Notes under the pieces: generated by a model
The model's database searches: none
Seen by the model: only the letters and a program-made list of their open reading frames with translations
What the model was told of the DNA's origin: nothing
Shown: one piece after another, positions 52,616 to 60,431 of the stretch
Numbering within the stretch: the first letter of the stretch is position 1
Layout of the letters: every line of letters starts with the position of its first letter
Made by a program: the position numbers and the translations under genes
Assembly (NCBI RefSeq): GCF_035982055.1
Contig: NZ_CP108427.1
Span: 6,509,001-6,573,000 of the forward strand
Length of the DNA: 64,000 bases
Origin: Streptomyces sp. NBC_01288
Lineage (GTDB): Bacteria > Actinomycetota > Actinomycetes > Streptomycetales > Streptomycetaceae
Direction of reading: 5' to 3'

Positions 52616-53773
52616 TCAGGCGGCGTCCTGCTCCCCGCGTTCCTCGGCGATTGCAGTGTCGAGCCAGCGCAGCGTTGCTTGGGCAACCAGGAGGGCGCGC
52701 ACGGCATGAGCGGGGCAGTAGGCGCCGTCGTCTACGTGGTGGACGCTTCCGTTGCGGTTGAACGATGCGAGTCCGCAGCCGGCAGTCCAGCGCTCGAAGG
52801 CAGTGGCGATGCCTCCCCCTACGAGTACGAGCTCAAGCTCGGCGAAGGTCACGGCCTCCCAGTCTGTGCCACCGCCGGGTCGGAAGTGGATCCGGGTCAG
52901 GTTCCTGTTCTGATTGCCGCTGTAGGCGAGGAAATTGAGCATCCTGACGTTCATGATGGTGTCGAAGGCGTTGGATGCAGCGGCTTGTGCCGGCCCGTAA
53001 AGGCCAAGGCGGAGGGCGCCAGCCGCCTCGAGGAGGAGCGACCGCAGTATCTGATGCTCGGGCAGGACGACTTGAGCAAGGGATGCCTCGACATCGTCGG
53101 CGATCTCGACTGCGTGGGCAACGAGGACGGTGCTGCGGGCGTCCATATCCGCTGCTTGGAGGAGCTCGTCGATGATGCTGCGCCTCGGCGCCCAGGCAAG
53201 GGACGTGCCGTCCTCAACGTTGATGCGGAAGACGTCCTCGAAGTGCCCAGAGCGGAGGCCGCGAAGGTTCTCCGGAATGACCTGCTCGAGGCGCTCGATG
53301 AGCATGCGCACGTTCGCAAGCCAGGTGGGTACGCCAGAGTTGAGGATGCGCCCGAGGTCCGCGCCGAACTCGAACTGGGGCATCGTGAAGCTGATGCGGG
53401 CGGCCTCCCGCATTCGCTCAGCCAAGTCGACCTGAAAGCGCTGGAAGTCGGGGAGCTCGGGCACCCGGACGGTCCATTGAGGGAGCACCGGCACTCGAAG
53501 GCGCATCCGCCCGATGGCCCGAAGAGCATCAACGTTCATGCGGGTCATCTCCGTTACCCGGGCGTTGATCTCCTGGGTCATGGCCTGTACGCGGAGGATG
53601 CCGCTTAGGTCGAGCTCGGTGTAGCCGGGAGCGATCCGGAAGCCCGCTGTGCCGGTGTCTCCGCCTTCGCCTTGAGCGTGCTCGTGGGGCGTCTCATCAG
53701 ATGCGGGCTCAGGCTGCTGATCGTCTGGCTCGGCTTGGCTGTCATCGGTCACGCACCGCACTTTAGCTCGCAT
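52616..53773 (-). CDS. Hypothetical prophage protein with HEPN-like C-terminal features
   Basis: 385 residues. The first 45 are acidic low complexity. Helical regions follow, and the C-terminal 150 contain LEAAGALRLGLYGPAQAAAS, a helix pair like that of HEPN ribonucleases, and RNLTRIH (290-296), an R-N-x4-H motif fitting the HEPN active site (R-x4-6-H). A second R-x6-H is at 213-220. It has no counterpart in a standard packaging module and may be a superinfection-exclusion or abortive-infection cargo gene. This is inference from motifs only. GTG 53752 is an alternative start. Confidence 0.55.
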   Translation of the reverse strand: MRAKVRCVTDDSQAEPDDQQPEPASDETPHEHAQGEGGDTGTAGFRIAPGYTELDLSGILRVQAMTQEINARVTEMTRMNVDALRAIGRMRLRVPVLPQWTVRVPELPDFQRFQVDLAERMREAARISFTMPQFEFGADLGRILNSGVPTWLANVRMLIERLEQVIPENLRGLRSGHFEDVFRINVEDGTSLAWAPRRSIIDELLQAADMDARSTVLVAHAVEIADDVEASLAQVVLPEHQILRSLLLEAAGALRLGLYGPAQAAASNAFDTIMNVRMLNFLAYSGNQNRNLTRIHFRPGGGTDWEAVTFAELELVLVGGGIATAFERWTAGCGLASFNRNGSVHHVDDGAYCPAHAVRALLVAQATLRWLDTAIAEERGEQDAA

Positions 53774-53850
53774 AGGGGACAGGGCCGATCGAATTACCGT
53801 CAGTCAGGTAATCCTGCTTCTGTCGTCCCTGGGGTGCGTGCTGTGCCGCG

Positions 53851-54141
53851 TCACCACCTCCGTGAGGAGCGGACGGGCTGGCGGGCGGCGTCGGTGCGGT
53901 TGCCGCGGGCGCTGTTGCAACGCCGGTGTGCCGAGCGGGCGTTGGCGGGGTCGAGGAGGTTGCCGCCCTTTGACAGCGGCCGCGCGTGGTCGAGGGTGAA
54001 GGCGTCGCGGTGGCGCTGCGCGAGGCGGCCGGTGATGTCGTAGCGGATGGGGCCGCCGCACCACCAGCAGGGCAGGAGTAGGGCGCGCTGCTTGGTGCAG
54101 AGGGTGCGGTAGGGCCGGCCGTTCCTCGGGTTGGCGGCCAC
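53851..54141 (-). CDS. HNH endonuclease
   Basis: 96 residues from GTG 54141. Zinc-binding CWWCGGPI, the HNH core TLDHARPLSKGGNLLDPANA and AHRRCNSARGNR are complete (D-H and N, H). In HK97-type phages an HNH nuclease acts with the terminase in packaging. Here two other genes lie between it and the terminase. It starts just after the stop of the next upstream gene. Confidence 0.9.
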   Translation of the reverse strand: MAANPRNGRPYRTLCTKQRALLLPCWWCGGPIRYDITGRLAQRHRDAFTLDHARPLSKGGNLLDPANARSAHRRCNSARGNRTDAARQPVRSSRRW

Positions 54142-54143
54142 GG

Positions 54144-54503
54144 CTACAGCGGGGTGGCGCCGTGGACGTCGGCGGTGGTTGCGCGGCGGAGGACCTGGTG
54201 CACGTTGGTGGGGTCGATGGCCACGTGCAGCTCGTAGATGGCTGGTTGGCCGTCGGTAGTCGCCGGGGTGGCGAGGGCGGTGGCGACGTGGGACCAGGTC
54301 TCGGCCATGACGCGGGAGCGGTTGGCGAGCGCGTAGGCCTCGGCCGGCAGTGCCCCGCTGACGCCGGTCTCCTCGGCGCGGGCGCGGAGCGTCTCGGCCT
54401 GGTCGTAGCGGTCTTGGGCTTCGTGGGCGTGGCTGAAGGCCCAGTGCTGGGCGATGCCCAAGGCGGTGGCGCGGTCGAAGTTGACGGGCGGCGCGTCGGG
54501 CAT
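54144..54503 (-). CDS. Hypothetical phage protein
   Basis: 119 residues from ATG 54503. Helical: TALGIAQHWAFSHAHEAQDR, AETLRARAEETGVSG and NRSRVMAETWSHVATALATP, with a short beta C-terminus (YELHVAIDPTNVHQVLR). The pattern of a helical repeat plus AETW-HVATALA occurs widely in Streptomyces phages; function unknown. A preceding terminator at 54611 suggests its own promoter. Confidence 0.65.
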   Translation of the reverse strand: MPDAPPVNFDRATALGIAQHWAFSHAHEAQDRYDQAETLRARAEETGVSGALPAEAYALANRSRVMAETWSHVATALATPATTDGQPAIYELHVAIDPTNVHQVLRRATTADVHGATPL

Positions 54504-54610
54504 GAGGTGCTCCTCGTGGCGAGGGGCGCCCGCCGTACGGCTGCCGGTGCTCCCAACCCCAGGAACTGAGCACCGGCCTGAGCGGCTGTCGTACGGCGGG
54601 CGCGGGCACG

Positions 54611-54648
54611 ACGAAGGCCCCGGATCTCGCCGTATCCGGGGCCTTCGT
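54611..54648. terminator. Terminator upstream of the HNH operon
   Basis: ACGAAGGCCCCGGAT and ATCCGGGGCCTTCGT form a 15-bp perfect stem with an 8-base loop. It lies between the excisionase-like gene (stop 54728) and the gene starting at 54503, isolating the early and late blocks. Confidence 0.82.
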
Positions 54649-54727
54649 GGTGCGTTCTGGTGTCCGTTTTTGGACATGGTTGTTCGGCAAGATCGTGGCG
54701 CACGGATCGTCGCACGTCAAGCAGGGT

Positions 54728-54952
54728 TTACTGCTGGGCGCGTTGACCTGCTCGGGTTGGCTTGGGCGCCTGCTGCGCAGCGAGGATGTCGTCGACGCGG
54801 TAGATGGGGCGGCGGGGTGAGCCGCCAGCGCGCTTCAGAACGCCTCGGCGGACCCAGTCCCGAATGGTGTCGGGCTTCACGCCGCAGGCCATCGCGGCCT
54901 GGGAGGTGGTGAGTTGGCCGGGTGGCAGGGATGCGTACTCCATGGGGTCCAT
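54728..54952 (-). CDS. Excisionase-like helix-turn-helix protein
   Basis: 74 residues. LTTSQAAMACGVKPDTIRDW is a MerR/Xis-type winged helix-turn-helix, followed by VRRGVLKRAGGSPRRPIYRV (wing) and DDILAAQQ. Proteins of this size and layout are phage excisionases or small regulators. It is far from the left att site, so an excisionase role is uncertain. Confidence 0.7.
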   Translation of the reverse strand: MDPMEYASLPPGQLTTSQAAMACGVKPDTIRDWVRRGVLKRAGGSPRRPIYRVDDILAAQQAPKPTRAGQRAQQ

Positions 54953-55009
54953 GGTGCAGCAGGGGCGTCCGAGGCGCAGCGTGGTGGACTCGGGCGCCCC
55001 TAGTCCGTC

Positions 55010-55498
55010 TTACGGCTGGGCGGCCTCGTTGGAGAGCTGGCCGGCGAGCGCGTTGAAGGCGGTGACGTACTGGTTGGCCGCCCGGAGCGTGGCGTTCTCC
55101 GGGGTGACGTTGTACGTCTGGGCGGCGCCGTTGCCGAAGGTGACGTTGATGACGGCGGCGCCCTTGTTCTTGCGGCCGGCGACGAGGGAGGCGCCTCCGG
55201 TGACGACGCCTCCGGCGAGTCGGGTCGCCGTCCAGGCCTTGTGCGCGCCGGCGTCGACGAACTCGGCTTGGCCGCCGAGGACAGGGCCGAGAGAGGTCTC
55301 GCCGAACTTGGAGCCGGGCCAGGACCGCATCATGCAGGCGAGGTTCAGGGTCTTCTCGGCGGGGTGGGTGACGCGCCACTCGGCGAGGGCGTCCTTCTCG
55401 GCCTTCCGTTTGGCCGTCCACTCGTCGCGCTCGCGGCGCTTCTCTTCCTTCCGCGCTTGTCTCTGCGCGGCCTTCTCTGGGTCTCGGCTGAACAACAC
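55010..55498 (-). CDS. Hypothetical phage protein with charged coiled-coil start
   Basis: 162 residues from GTG 55498. The first 40 are a charged helix (EKAAQRQARKEEKRRERDEW). Then come NLACMMRSWPGSKFGETSLG and a beta-rich part (GAAVINVTFGNGAAQTYNV), ending in a helix with NQYVTAFNALAGQL. An in-frame ATG far upstream (55744) lies across the terminator and is rejected. Function unknown. Confidence 0.6.
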   Translation of the reverse strand: MLFSRDPEKAAQRQARKEEKRRERDEWTAKRKAEKDALAEWRVTHPAEKTLNLACMMRSWPGSKFGETSLGPVLGGQAEFVDAGAHKAWTATRLAGGVVTGGASLVAGRKNKGAAVINVTFGNGAAQTYNVTPENATLRAANQYVTAFNALAGQLSNEAAQP

Positions 55499-55702
55499 GG
55501 TGTCCCCCCACGGGCGTTCGGATGCTGAGGGGTCATCATCCGCCGCGCGATGGCCGTGTGGAGGCGCGTTGATGTAGCTGTGACACGGAATGCGGTCTTT
55601 CGGTGGTGGAGCGGCGTTGCCAGTCGCGGAGTGGTCTAGCAGCCGAGCAGTTGCCCAGGACGACGACGAGGTGAGCGGGTTCTCGGGGGTGCCGTGGGGC
55701 AA

Positions 55703-55740
55703 CGCAGAAGGCCCCGTCGGTGACGACGGGGCCTTCTGCG
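55703..55740. terminator. Strong terminator downstream of the gene at 55741
   Basis: CGCAGAAGGCCCCGTCG and CGACGGGGCCTTCTGCG form a 17-bp perfect stem with loop GTGA, immediately after the stop of the 55741-57058 operon. It separates that operon from the gene starting at 55498. Confidence 0.85.
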
Positions 55741-56184
55741 TCATCGGAGCTGAACGGTAACGCCGGGCAATTCGGCCTTGGTGACGTTGAAGGACAGGGC
55801 GGCGAGCTCGGAGCCGTCGACCTGCAGGCTCACAAGGTGCTCTCCCTGCTGGGTCAGCATGATGCTCCGCAGCGGTACGACGAGAGGCAACTGCGGCAAA
55901 GGCTGGTTCGGTGCGGCAGAGTCATCCTGCGTTTCGACCTGGGGCGCTTCCCAACCCAGCAGCACTTGGCCGGCCTCGGCTCCATCTTCGTGTCGCACGG
56001 TGACCGATACGTGGTGCATACCGGAAAGGTCGTGCCATGTCTCAGCGCGGATCAGGATGGCGAGGTCCAGGTCAGGGGCGGTCGGTAGGACGAGGGATGT
56101 CTGCGTCACCCCCGCTCCGAGGATGTGCAGCAGCCCTTCCCTGACCGTAGCCCGGTCGCAGAGGGCTGCCATGTTGAGCTTCAC
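55741..56184 (-). CDS. DUF6941-like protein
   Basis: 147 residues. MKLNMAALCDRATVREGLLH, ILGAGVTQTSLVLPTAPDLD and HHVSVTVRHEDGAEAGQVLL follow the pattern of DUF6941 proteins (a short beta-sandwich of unknown function in actinomycetes and their phages). It ends a three-gene operon. Codon use is a little less GC-rich than the late genes. Confidence 0.65.
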   Translation of the reverse strand: MKLNMAALCDRATVREGLLHILGAGVTQTSLVLPTAPDLDLAILIRAETWHDLSGMHHVSVTVRHEDGAEAGQVLLGWEAPQVETQDDSAAPNQPLPQLPLVVPLRSIMLTQQGEHLVSLQVDGSELAALSFNVTKAELPGVTVQLR

Positions 56185-56678
56185 GCTGTGTCTCCTGCTT
56201 CCATGACTGTGATCACGTCACGCGTTGATACGGAGTTCGGCGCGGCCGTCGAGTTCGGTGTGGCACCCGGAGAGCCGAGTACGGCTCCGGTGGTCGCTGC
56301 GGCAACTGCTGCGGCGCTCACGAGGATGGGGGTAACCACCTTCCTGATCATCGTGACTCGCACCCAGCTGGCGCCCGACGATGTCGCGCTCAAGTTCTCA
56401 GCCCCGGGCGTGACAGCGTGTGCGACAGGCTGCGCAACGTCATCGGTCATCGCGTCCCAGTCGACATCGAGGTAAGCGAATCCGTGCGCAACCTTCCTCA
56501 CGACCGCAGGCGCAGCGACCCCGTCTTCAGACTCGAAGGCCGTGACGGTGTCGCCGATCGTGACGTAGCCGTCCGCATCCTCCAGGTACGCCGGAACGAG
56601 ACCTTCTTCGTTGCGCGAGTTCAGGTCGATCTCGATACGCACACGGGGGCGTGTGGCGATTTCGATTAGCTGTCCCAT
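56181..56678 (-). CDS. Hypothetical single-span membrane protein
   Basis: 165 residues. The N-terminal half is soluble, acidic and beta-like (VRIEIDLNSRNEEGLVPAYL, FAYLDVDWDAMTDDVAQPV). A transmembrane helix (VVTPILVSAAAVAAATTGAV) lies at about 113-133, with a short tail. Its stop overlaps the DUF6941-like start by four bases and its start overlaps the next gene by 13. Function unknown. Confidence 0.6.
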   Translation of the reverse strand: MGQLIEIATRPRVRIEIDLNSRNEEGLVPAYLEDADGYVTIGDTVTAFESEDGVAAPAVVRKVAHGFAYLDVDWDAMTDDVAQPVAHAVTPGAENLSATSSGASWVRVTMIRKVVTPILVSAAAVAAATTGAVLGSPGATPNSTAAPNSVSTRDVITVMEAGDTA

Positions 56679-57058
56679 GTTGGGACCTTCCTCACGTCAG
56701 CGAGCAGGATGGCTTCCAACCTCTTAGTGTCCATTTCGCGCAGTTCGTTGCCCAGGATCACGTCATGATGATGCATCGGGGGCTCTGAGCGTTCCACTCG
56801 GAACCCCTCTGCCTCAAGATGTCGCCGCGTAGTTACGGCAACTTTCCTGCCGTTGATGACTCGTTTGCCGTTGACCACGTTCGCGTGGCAGATGCGGGTG
56901 ATCAGGTCGTCGACGCTCGTCTGCTCGTCCGGACGGACGATGGCATAGGTCGAGATCCCATAGAACGGAGTCTTCCCCTCAAGACGCAGCCGCTCGTAGT
57001 CCCGCTCCGCTTTTTCCTTGATCTTTTCAGCGCTATACGGAGCAAACCGCGCAACCAT
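56666..57058 (-). CDS. Hypothetical prophage protein
   Basis: 130 residues from ATG 57058 (GGGGGAT upstream). YSAEKIKEKAERDYERLRLE is a charged helix, followed by FYGISTYAIVRPDEQTSVDD, CHANVVNGKRVINGRKVAVT and an E-rich end. Possible small alpha/beta domain. Opens a three-gene operon ending at the terminator 55703-55740. An upstream start at 57106 lacks a ribosome site. Confidence 0.6.
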   Translation of the reverse strand: MVARFAPYSAEKIKEKAERDYERLRLEGKTPFYGISTYAIVRPDEQTSVDDLITRICHANVVNGKRVINGRKVAVTTRRHLEAEGFRVERSEPPMHHHDVILGNELREMDTKRLEAILLADVRKVPTWDS

Positions 57059-57249
57059 CAGATCCCCCACCAGAACATCCGTCACGACGCTTAAGGTACC
57101 GGACACCGTGACGCTGGCGCCTTGGGTGAATAACTGCTGATGCCTCAGCCACGCCGGGGATCCGCGTGAAGGGCCTGAGCGATCATGGCGAATCGTGGGG
57201 CGATCTTGAGCTGACGGTCACTGTTGATCGCGGAGTGGACCTCCTGGGG

Positions 57250-57336
57250 CGGTAGAAGAGCAGGGAGATGGCCGGTAGACGGCGGTAGATGACGCGGTAG
57301 ATGTGCAGGTCAGGCGGCGGTAGACGGCTCGGTAGA
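57250..57336 (+). repeat. Array of six CGGTAGA heptamers
   Basis: CGGTAGA begins at 57250, 57273, 57283, 57295, 57318 and 57330, spacings 23, 10, 12, 23 and 12, close to whole helical turns. Four copies lie beyond the 3' end of the membrane-protein operon and two inside its last codons (57310 stop). Such phased short repeats are found at iteron origins and at TraB-recognition (clt) sites of Streptomyces plasmids. Which applies is unknown. Confidence 0.65.
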
Positions 57337-57897
57337 CGTCTCCTGATTGCCAGCAGGGGAAGGGGCTTCGATGTCCCTGCGGCGGACCCCCCAGGTGGGG
57401 ATGCCTGCCACCTTGACGCCGCGGTCGACGGGGATGTTCAGGCGCGTGAGATGGAGCCGCAGATCGGTGACCCGGCGGCCCTCCCACTGGCCGTGCTCCT
57501 GGAGGTGCGCGAGGACCGTCCGGAGGTGCACCGCGTCGCCATCCCCCATCACGGCCAGCAGCAGGGTGCGGACGGCCTCTTCCGGGGGTGCGGCAGGGGC
57601 GCCGCCATCGTGTTCGGCGGCGGCCTCGGAGGACTTCCCCGCTCGCCAGGCCGCGACGACCCACACGGCACTGAGCAGCGACAGCAGGATCGGCACGGCG
57701 CGCAGGAGGCGCCACAGCAGGTACAGAGCGAGGGTGAGGCCGACGATCCGGGCCCAGCAGCCGAGGGCGGCGCGCCAGCCGGTGAGGTCTTCGCGGCGTC
57801 CTCGCGTGACCCAGGCCGCTGTTGCTGCGGCGACGCGGCGCGCCACGGTGGTGGAGCCGGTGGTCAGCCGTTCGGCCATGCCGGCGAGGCGGCTCAC
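57310..57897 (-). CDS. Plasmid/element-type membrane protein
   Basis: 195 residues from GTG 57897, overlapping the preceding stop by GTGA. A basic N-terminus (about 1-45) leads to two membrane helices (CWARIVGLTLALYLLWRLL and VPILLSLLSAVWVVAAW). The cytoplasmic part has TLLLAVMGDGDAVHLRTVLA and LHLTRLNIPVDRGVKVAGI, the latter like a small winged-helix. Last gene of the DUF2637 operon. It resembles proteins of actinomycete conjugative elements; role unknown. Confidence 0.6.
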   Translation of the reverse strand: MSRLAGMAERLTTGSTTVARRVAAATAAWVTRGRREDLTGWRAALGCWARIVGLTLALYLLWRLLRAVPILLSLLSAVWVVAAWRAGKSSEAAAEHDGGAPAAPPEEAVRTLLLAVMGDGDAVHLRTVLAHLQEHGQWEGRRVTDLRLHLTRLNIPVDRGVKVAGIPTWGVRRRDIEAPSPAGNQETSTEPSTAA

Positions 57898-58406
57898 AGG
57901 AGGCCCGATCCCTTCACGGCGGCGACCACAGCGTCGCCGGCACCGTTGAGCGCGCCGGGCAACCAGGACAGAGCACCGGCCACGCCCGCGGTGAGCAGCA
58001 GGACGGAGCCGACGAAGGCGCCGCCGACGATGCGCTTCTTGTCCTTCTTGCCGGCGCCCTTGTACGAGAGGACGACGAGGAAGACGACCAGGACTGCGAC
58101 GACCGCGCCGGTCGCGCCGAGTCCGACGAGCTGCCCGCTGGTCAATCCGGTGGCGGAGGAGGTGCCGGCGGCCGTGCTGCTGGCTCGTTCTCCGGCGCCG
58201 TTGGCGACGGTGCCGGTGTGGGTGTGGGCCCAGCCGAGGATGCCGCCGGGGCAGGCTGCGGCGCAGGCGGCGGCGAGGAACCCCTTGCCGAACGCGGTGA
58301 GTTGCTTCATCTCGCGGGTACCGGTCCACCACGGATACAGGTTGGCGGTCAGGACGAGCAGCGCGGCGAGGAGGCCGCCCAGGGTGAGGGTGGTGGTGCC
58401 GTTCAT
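57894..58406 (-). CDS. Plasmid/element-type multispan membrane protein
   Basis: 170 residues from ATG 58406, overlapping by ATGA. Helices: GGLLAALLVLTANLYPWW, GFLAAACAAACPGGILGW, GATGAVVAVLVVFLVVLSY and VGSVLLLTAGVAGALSWLP. A Ser/Thr-rich loop lies in the middle. Similar small membrane proteins accompany plasmid spread genes in Streptomyces. Function is inferred from context only. Confidence 0.6.
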   Translation of the reverse strand: MNGTTTLTLGGLLAALLVLTANLYPWWTGTREMKQLTAFGKGFLAAACAAACPGGILGWAHTHTGTVANGAGERASSTAAGTSSATGLTSGQLVGLGATGAVVAVLVVFLVVLSYKGAGKKDKKRIVGGAFVGSVLLLTAGVAGALSWLPGALNGAGDAVVAAVKGSGLL

Positions 58407-59053
58407 CGGGATACTCCGGTGAGCAGGGTGATCGCGTCGAACCAGTCGAAGACGCCGAAGGCGCCGATCAGGGCGGTCACGAACAGGAAGCGCGGCAGGG
58501 CGCGCCCGGTGTGCCGGTCCAGGGCCCAGGCCGCGCCGAGGGCGACCCCGGCGATGATGTACGCGGCGGGGATGCCGGCCTCCGTGCGGGCCTGGTGGAC
58601 GGTGTGGGCCCAGATCCCGACGGGGCTGCGGCCGTTGGCCCAGGGCATGAGCGCGGCGAGGATCGCGACGAGCATGCGCCAGGTGAACAGGTGGTCCCAG
58701 AGCCGTTCCCACAGGCGGGGCACTCGCTCCTCGGGCTCGGAGGTGACGAGCAGGACCTCGTGGACGTGGCGGACGACCACCTCGGCCGGGTCCGGGGGAC
58801 GCGGGATGGGTGGCGGTGGCGGCGGTGGTGGGGGCGCCGCGGTGGCTGGTGTCGGGGTGCGCCAGGGCGGGACTTCGCCGGGCTGCGGCGGGCGGGCCGG
58901 GAGCGGTACGCCGGCGGGGATGATCCGGGTCGGAGTGATGGGCTGGTCGCTCATAGCGGTGGTCCTGTCGTTGGAGTGTCCGAAGGGGCGGGCGTCGAGC
59001 CGGGCCAGGAGGTAGCGCACGCGGCGCTCGTCGGGTCCGGGATCGCGGCTCAC
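58403..59053 (-). CDS. Proline-rich membrane protein of the DUF2637 operon
   Basis: 216 residues from GTG 59053 (ATG 58953 is an alternative). Residues 35-95 are Pro-rich with a run of ten prolines. Three membrane helices follow (MLVAILAALMPWANG, AAYIIAGVALGAAWAL and FLFVTALIGAFGVFDWF). Coupled by overlap to both neighbours. No recognised family; likely inner membrane. Confidence 0.6.
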   Translation of the reverse strand: MSRDPGPDERRVRYLLARLDARPFGHSNDRTTAMSDQPITPTRIIPAGVPLPARPPQPGEVPPWRTPTPATAAPPPPPPPPPIPRPPDPAEVVVRHVHEVLLVTSEPEERVPRLWERLWDHLFTWRMLVAILAALMPWANGRSPVGIWAHTVHQARTEAGIPAAYIIAGVALGAAWALDRHTGRALPRFLFVTALIGAFGVFDWFDAITLLTGVSR

Positions 59054-59645
59054 GGGTAGAAGCCCGTCCCCTCGCCGATCCGAGCGCGGGCGATGGTGAG
59101 CCGCCGTCCGGCGGTGGCCGGGCTCACGCCGAGGAGTTGAGCCGCAGTCGTCTTGGTGAGCCCCTCTCCCGCCCTGAGCCGGTGAGCCAGTTCGGCGATC
59201 TGCTGCTCGATCTCGCCGTCCCCTGAGCCGACTGGTTCACCGCTCGGCTCACGCTCGGGCTCACGGCTCAGCTCGCCCGGCTCGCCCGGCTCACCGGCGG
59301 GCTCAGCGCGGCTCACGACGAGCGGCTCAGCCGGGCTCAAGCCCGGCTCACGTGAGCCCTGCTGGTCAGAGGGCTGCACGAGGGGTTGCACGGGATCGGT
59401 CGGCACAGGGTGCGGCTCACCGCCGGTGACGTGGAGCGCGGTGACGACGGTCGTTTCGTAGTCGACCGGCTCAGGCTCACGGGGCTCGGGCTCAACCGGC
59501 TCAGGCTCGGGCTCGCGGCTCACGGTGAGCTGAGCCGGGGGCAGTTCGAGCGCGGCTGTGGGTGAGCCGGACGGCTCATGCTCGATGTTGAGGACGCCCG
59601 AGACCGGAGCGAGATCCCGCCCGTACCGCGTGAGCCGCAGCGCCA
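59047..59645. repeat. Dense array of TGAGCC / GGCTCA hexamers
   Basis: By eye about 25-30 copies of TGAGCC or its complement GGCTCA in some 600 bases, many as the octamer CGGCTCAC/GTGAGCCG (for example 59047, 59121, 59246, 59312, 59517). On the coding strand they are read in more than one frame, as GAG-CC (Glu-Pro) and as TG-AGC-C (Leu/Val-Ser). This suggests selection on the DNA sequence as well as the protein. Confidence 0.6.
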
Positions 59646-60270
59646 TGACGACCTCGACCGGCGCCTTGCTCCTCCACTTCGGTCCGTACCGGGAGCGCAG
59701 TCGGGCACGCTCGACGAGGCGGTCCCGCTCCAGCTTGATCACATGGTCGTAGGAGCGCAGCTCCCACACCTTCATCCGGCGCCAGAGGAGGAACGTCGGC
59801 ACGGGCGCGAGGAGCCAGCGGATCAGGCGCACGCTCTCCATGTGCTTGTCGGCGGTGATGTCGGCGATCCGGCCGATCGCGTGCCGGGCCGCCTCGACGG
59901 TGACGATGAACAGGATCGGGATCACTGCGTGCATGCCCACGCCGAGCGGCGAGGGCCAGGCTGAGGCGCCGTTGAACGCGATCGTGGCGACCGTCAGTAG
60001 CCATGCTGTCTGGCGCAGCAGGGGGAACGGGATGCGGAGCCAGGTGAGGAGCAGGTCGAGGGCGAGCAGCACCAGGATTCCGGCGTCGATGCCGATCGGG
60101 AAGACCACGGCGAACGTACCGAAGTGCTTCGACTCCGCGAGGCGGCGGACGGCCGCGTACGAGCCGACGAATCCGATCCCGGCGATGACAGCGGCACCGG
60201 AGGTGACGGCAACGACCAGTCTGTGCTGGAGAGTTGTGAGGGTGGGGCGGTAGCCGGTGGGGGTCTTCAC
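59050..60270 (-). CDS. DUF2637 membrane protein with C-terminal helix-turn-helix
   Basis: 406 residues from GTG 60270. Four transmembrane helices lie in the first 130 residues (VVAVTSGAAVIAGIGFVGSY, VFPIGIDAGILVLLALDLL, TAWLLTVATIAFNGASAW, IPILFIVTVEAARHAIG), the DUF2637 pattern of Streptomyces plasmid and integrative-element proteins. A basic region (about 150-220) and an E/P repeat spacer (SREPEPEPVEPEP) follow. A C-terminal helix-turn-helix has LTKTTAAQLLGVSPATAGRR. First gene of an overlapping four-gene operon. Confidence 0.82.
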   Translation of the reverse strand: MKTPTGYRPTLTTLQHRLVVAVTSGAAVIAGIGFVGSYAAVRRLAESKHFGTFAVVFPIGIDAGILVLLALDLLLTWLRIPFPLLRQTAWLLTVATIAFNGASAWPSPLGVGMHAVIPILFIVTVEAARHAIGRIADITADKHMESVRLIRWLLAPVPTFLLWRRMKVWELRSYDHVIKLERDRLVERARLRSRYGPKWRSKAPVEVVMALRLTRYGRDLAPVSGVLNIEHEPSGSPTAALELPPAQLTVSREPEPEPVEPEPREPEPVDYETTVVTALHVTGGEPHPVPTDPVQPLVQPSDQQGSREPGLSPAEPLVVSRAEPAGEPGEPGELSREPEREPSGEPVGSGDGEIEQQIAELAHRLRAGEGLTKTTAAQLLGVSPATAGRRLTIARARIGEGTGFYP

Positions 60271-60344
60271 AGTGGCTCCCTGATGCGTGATGCGGGAAGA
60301 GGGCCGCCCCCGGTCGGGGGCCCGGGGGCGGCGGCTTGGGTGGG

Positions 60345-60431
60345 TCAGTGGGTGCTCATCCAGACGACGGCGAAGGTGCCAACCACGAGGGATGCGGCGA
60401 TGGCGACGCCGTTCCAGAAGCGCTCACCCAT
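60345..60431 (-). CDS. Very small membrane protein
   Basis: 28 residues from ATG 60431, overlapping the stop of the next upstream gene (ATGGGTGA). A single hydrophobic helix (WNGVAIAASLVVGTFAVVWM) spans nearly the whole protein. Size and coupling suggest a real small peptide; role unknown. Confidence 0.45.
   Translation of the reverse strand: MGERFWNGVAIAASLVVGTFAVVWMSTH

Noticed and set aside
55499..55744. Longer N-terminus of the 55010 gene
   Set aside because: It would cross a 17-bp-stem terminator and is low in family-like character; GTG 55498 is used.
57250..57336. CRISPR array
   Set aside because: The repeats are only 7 bases with 3-16 base gaps and there are no cas genes; it is not a CRISPR.
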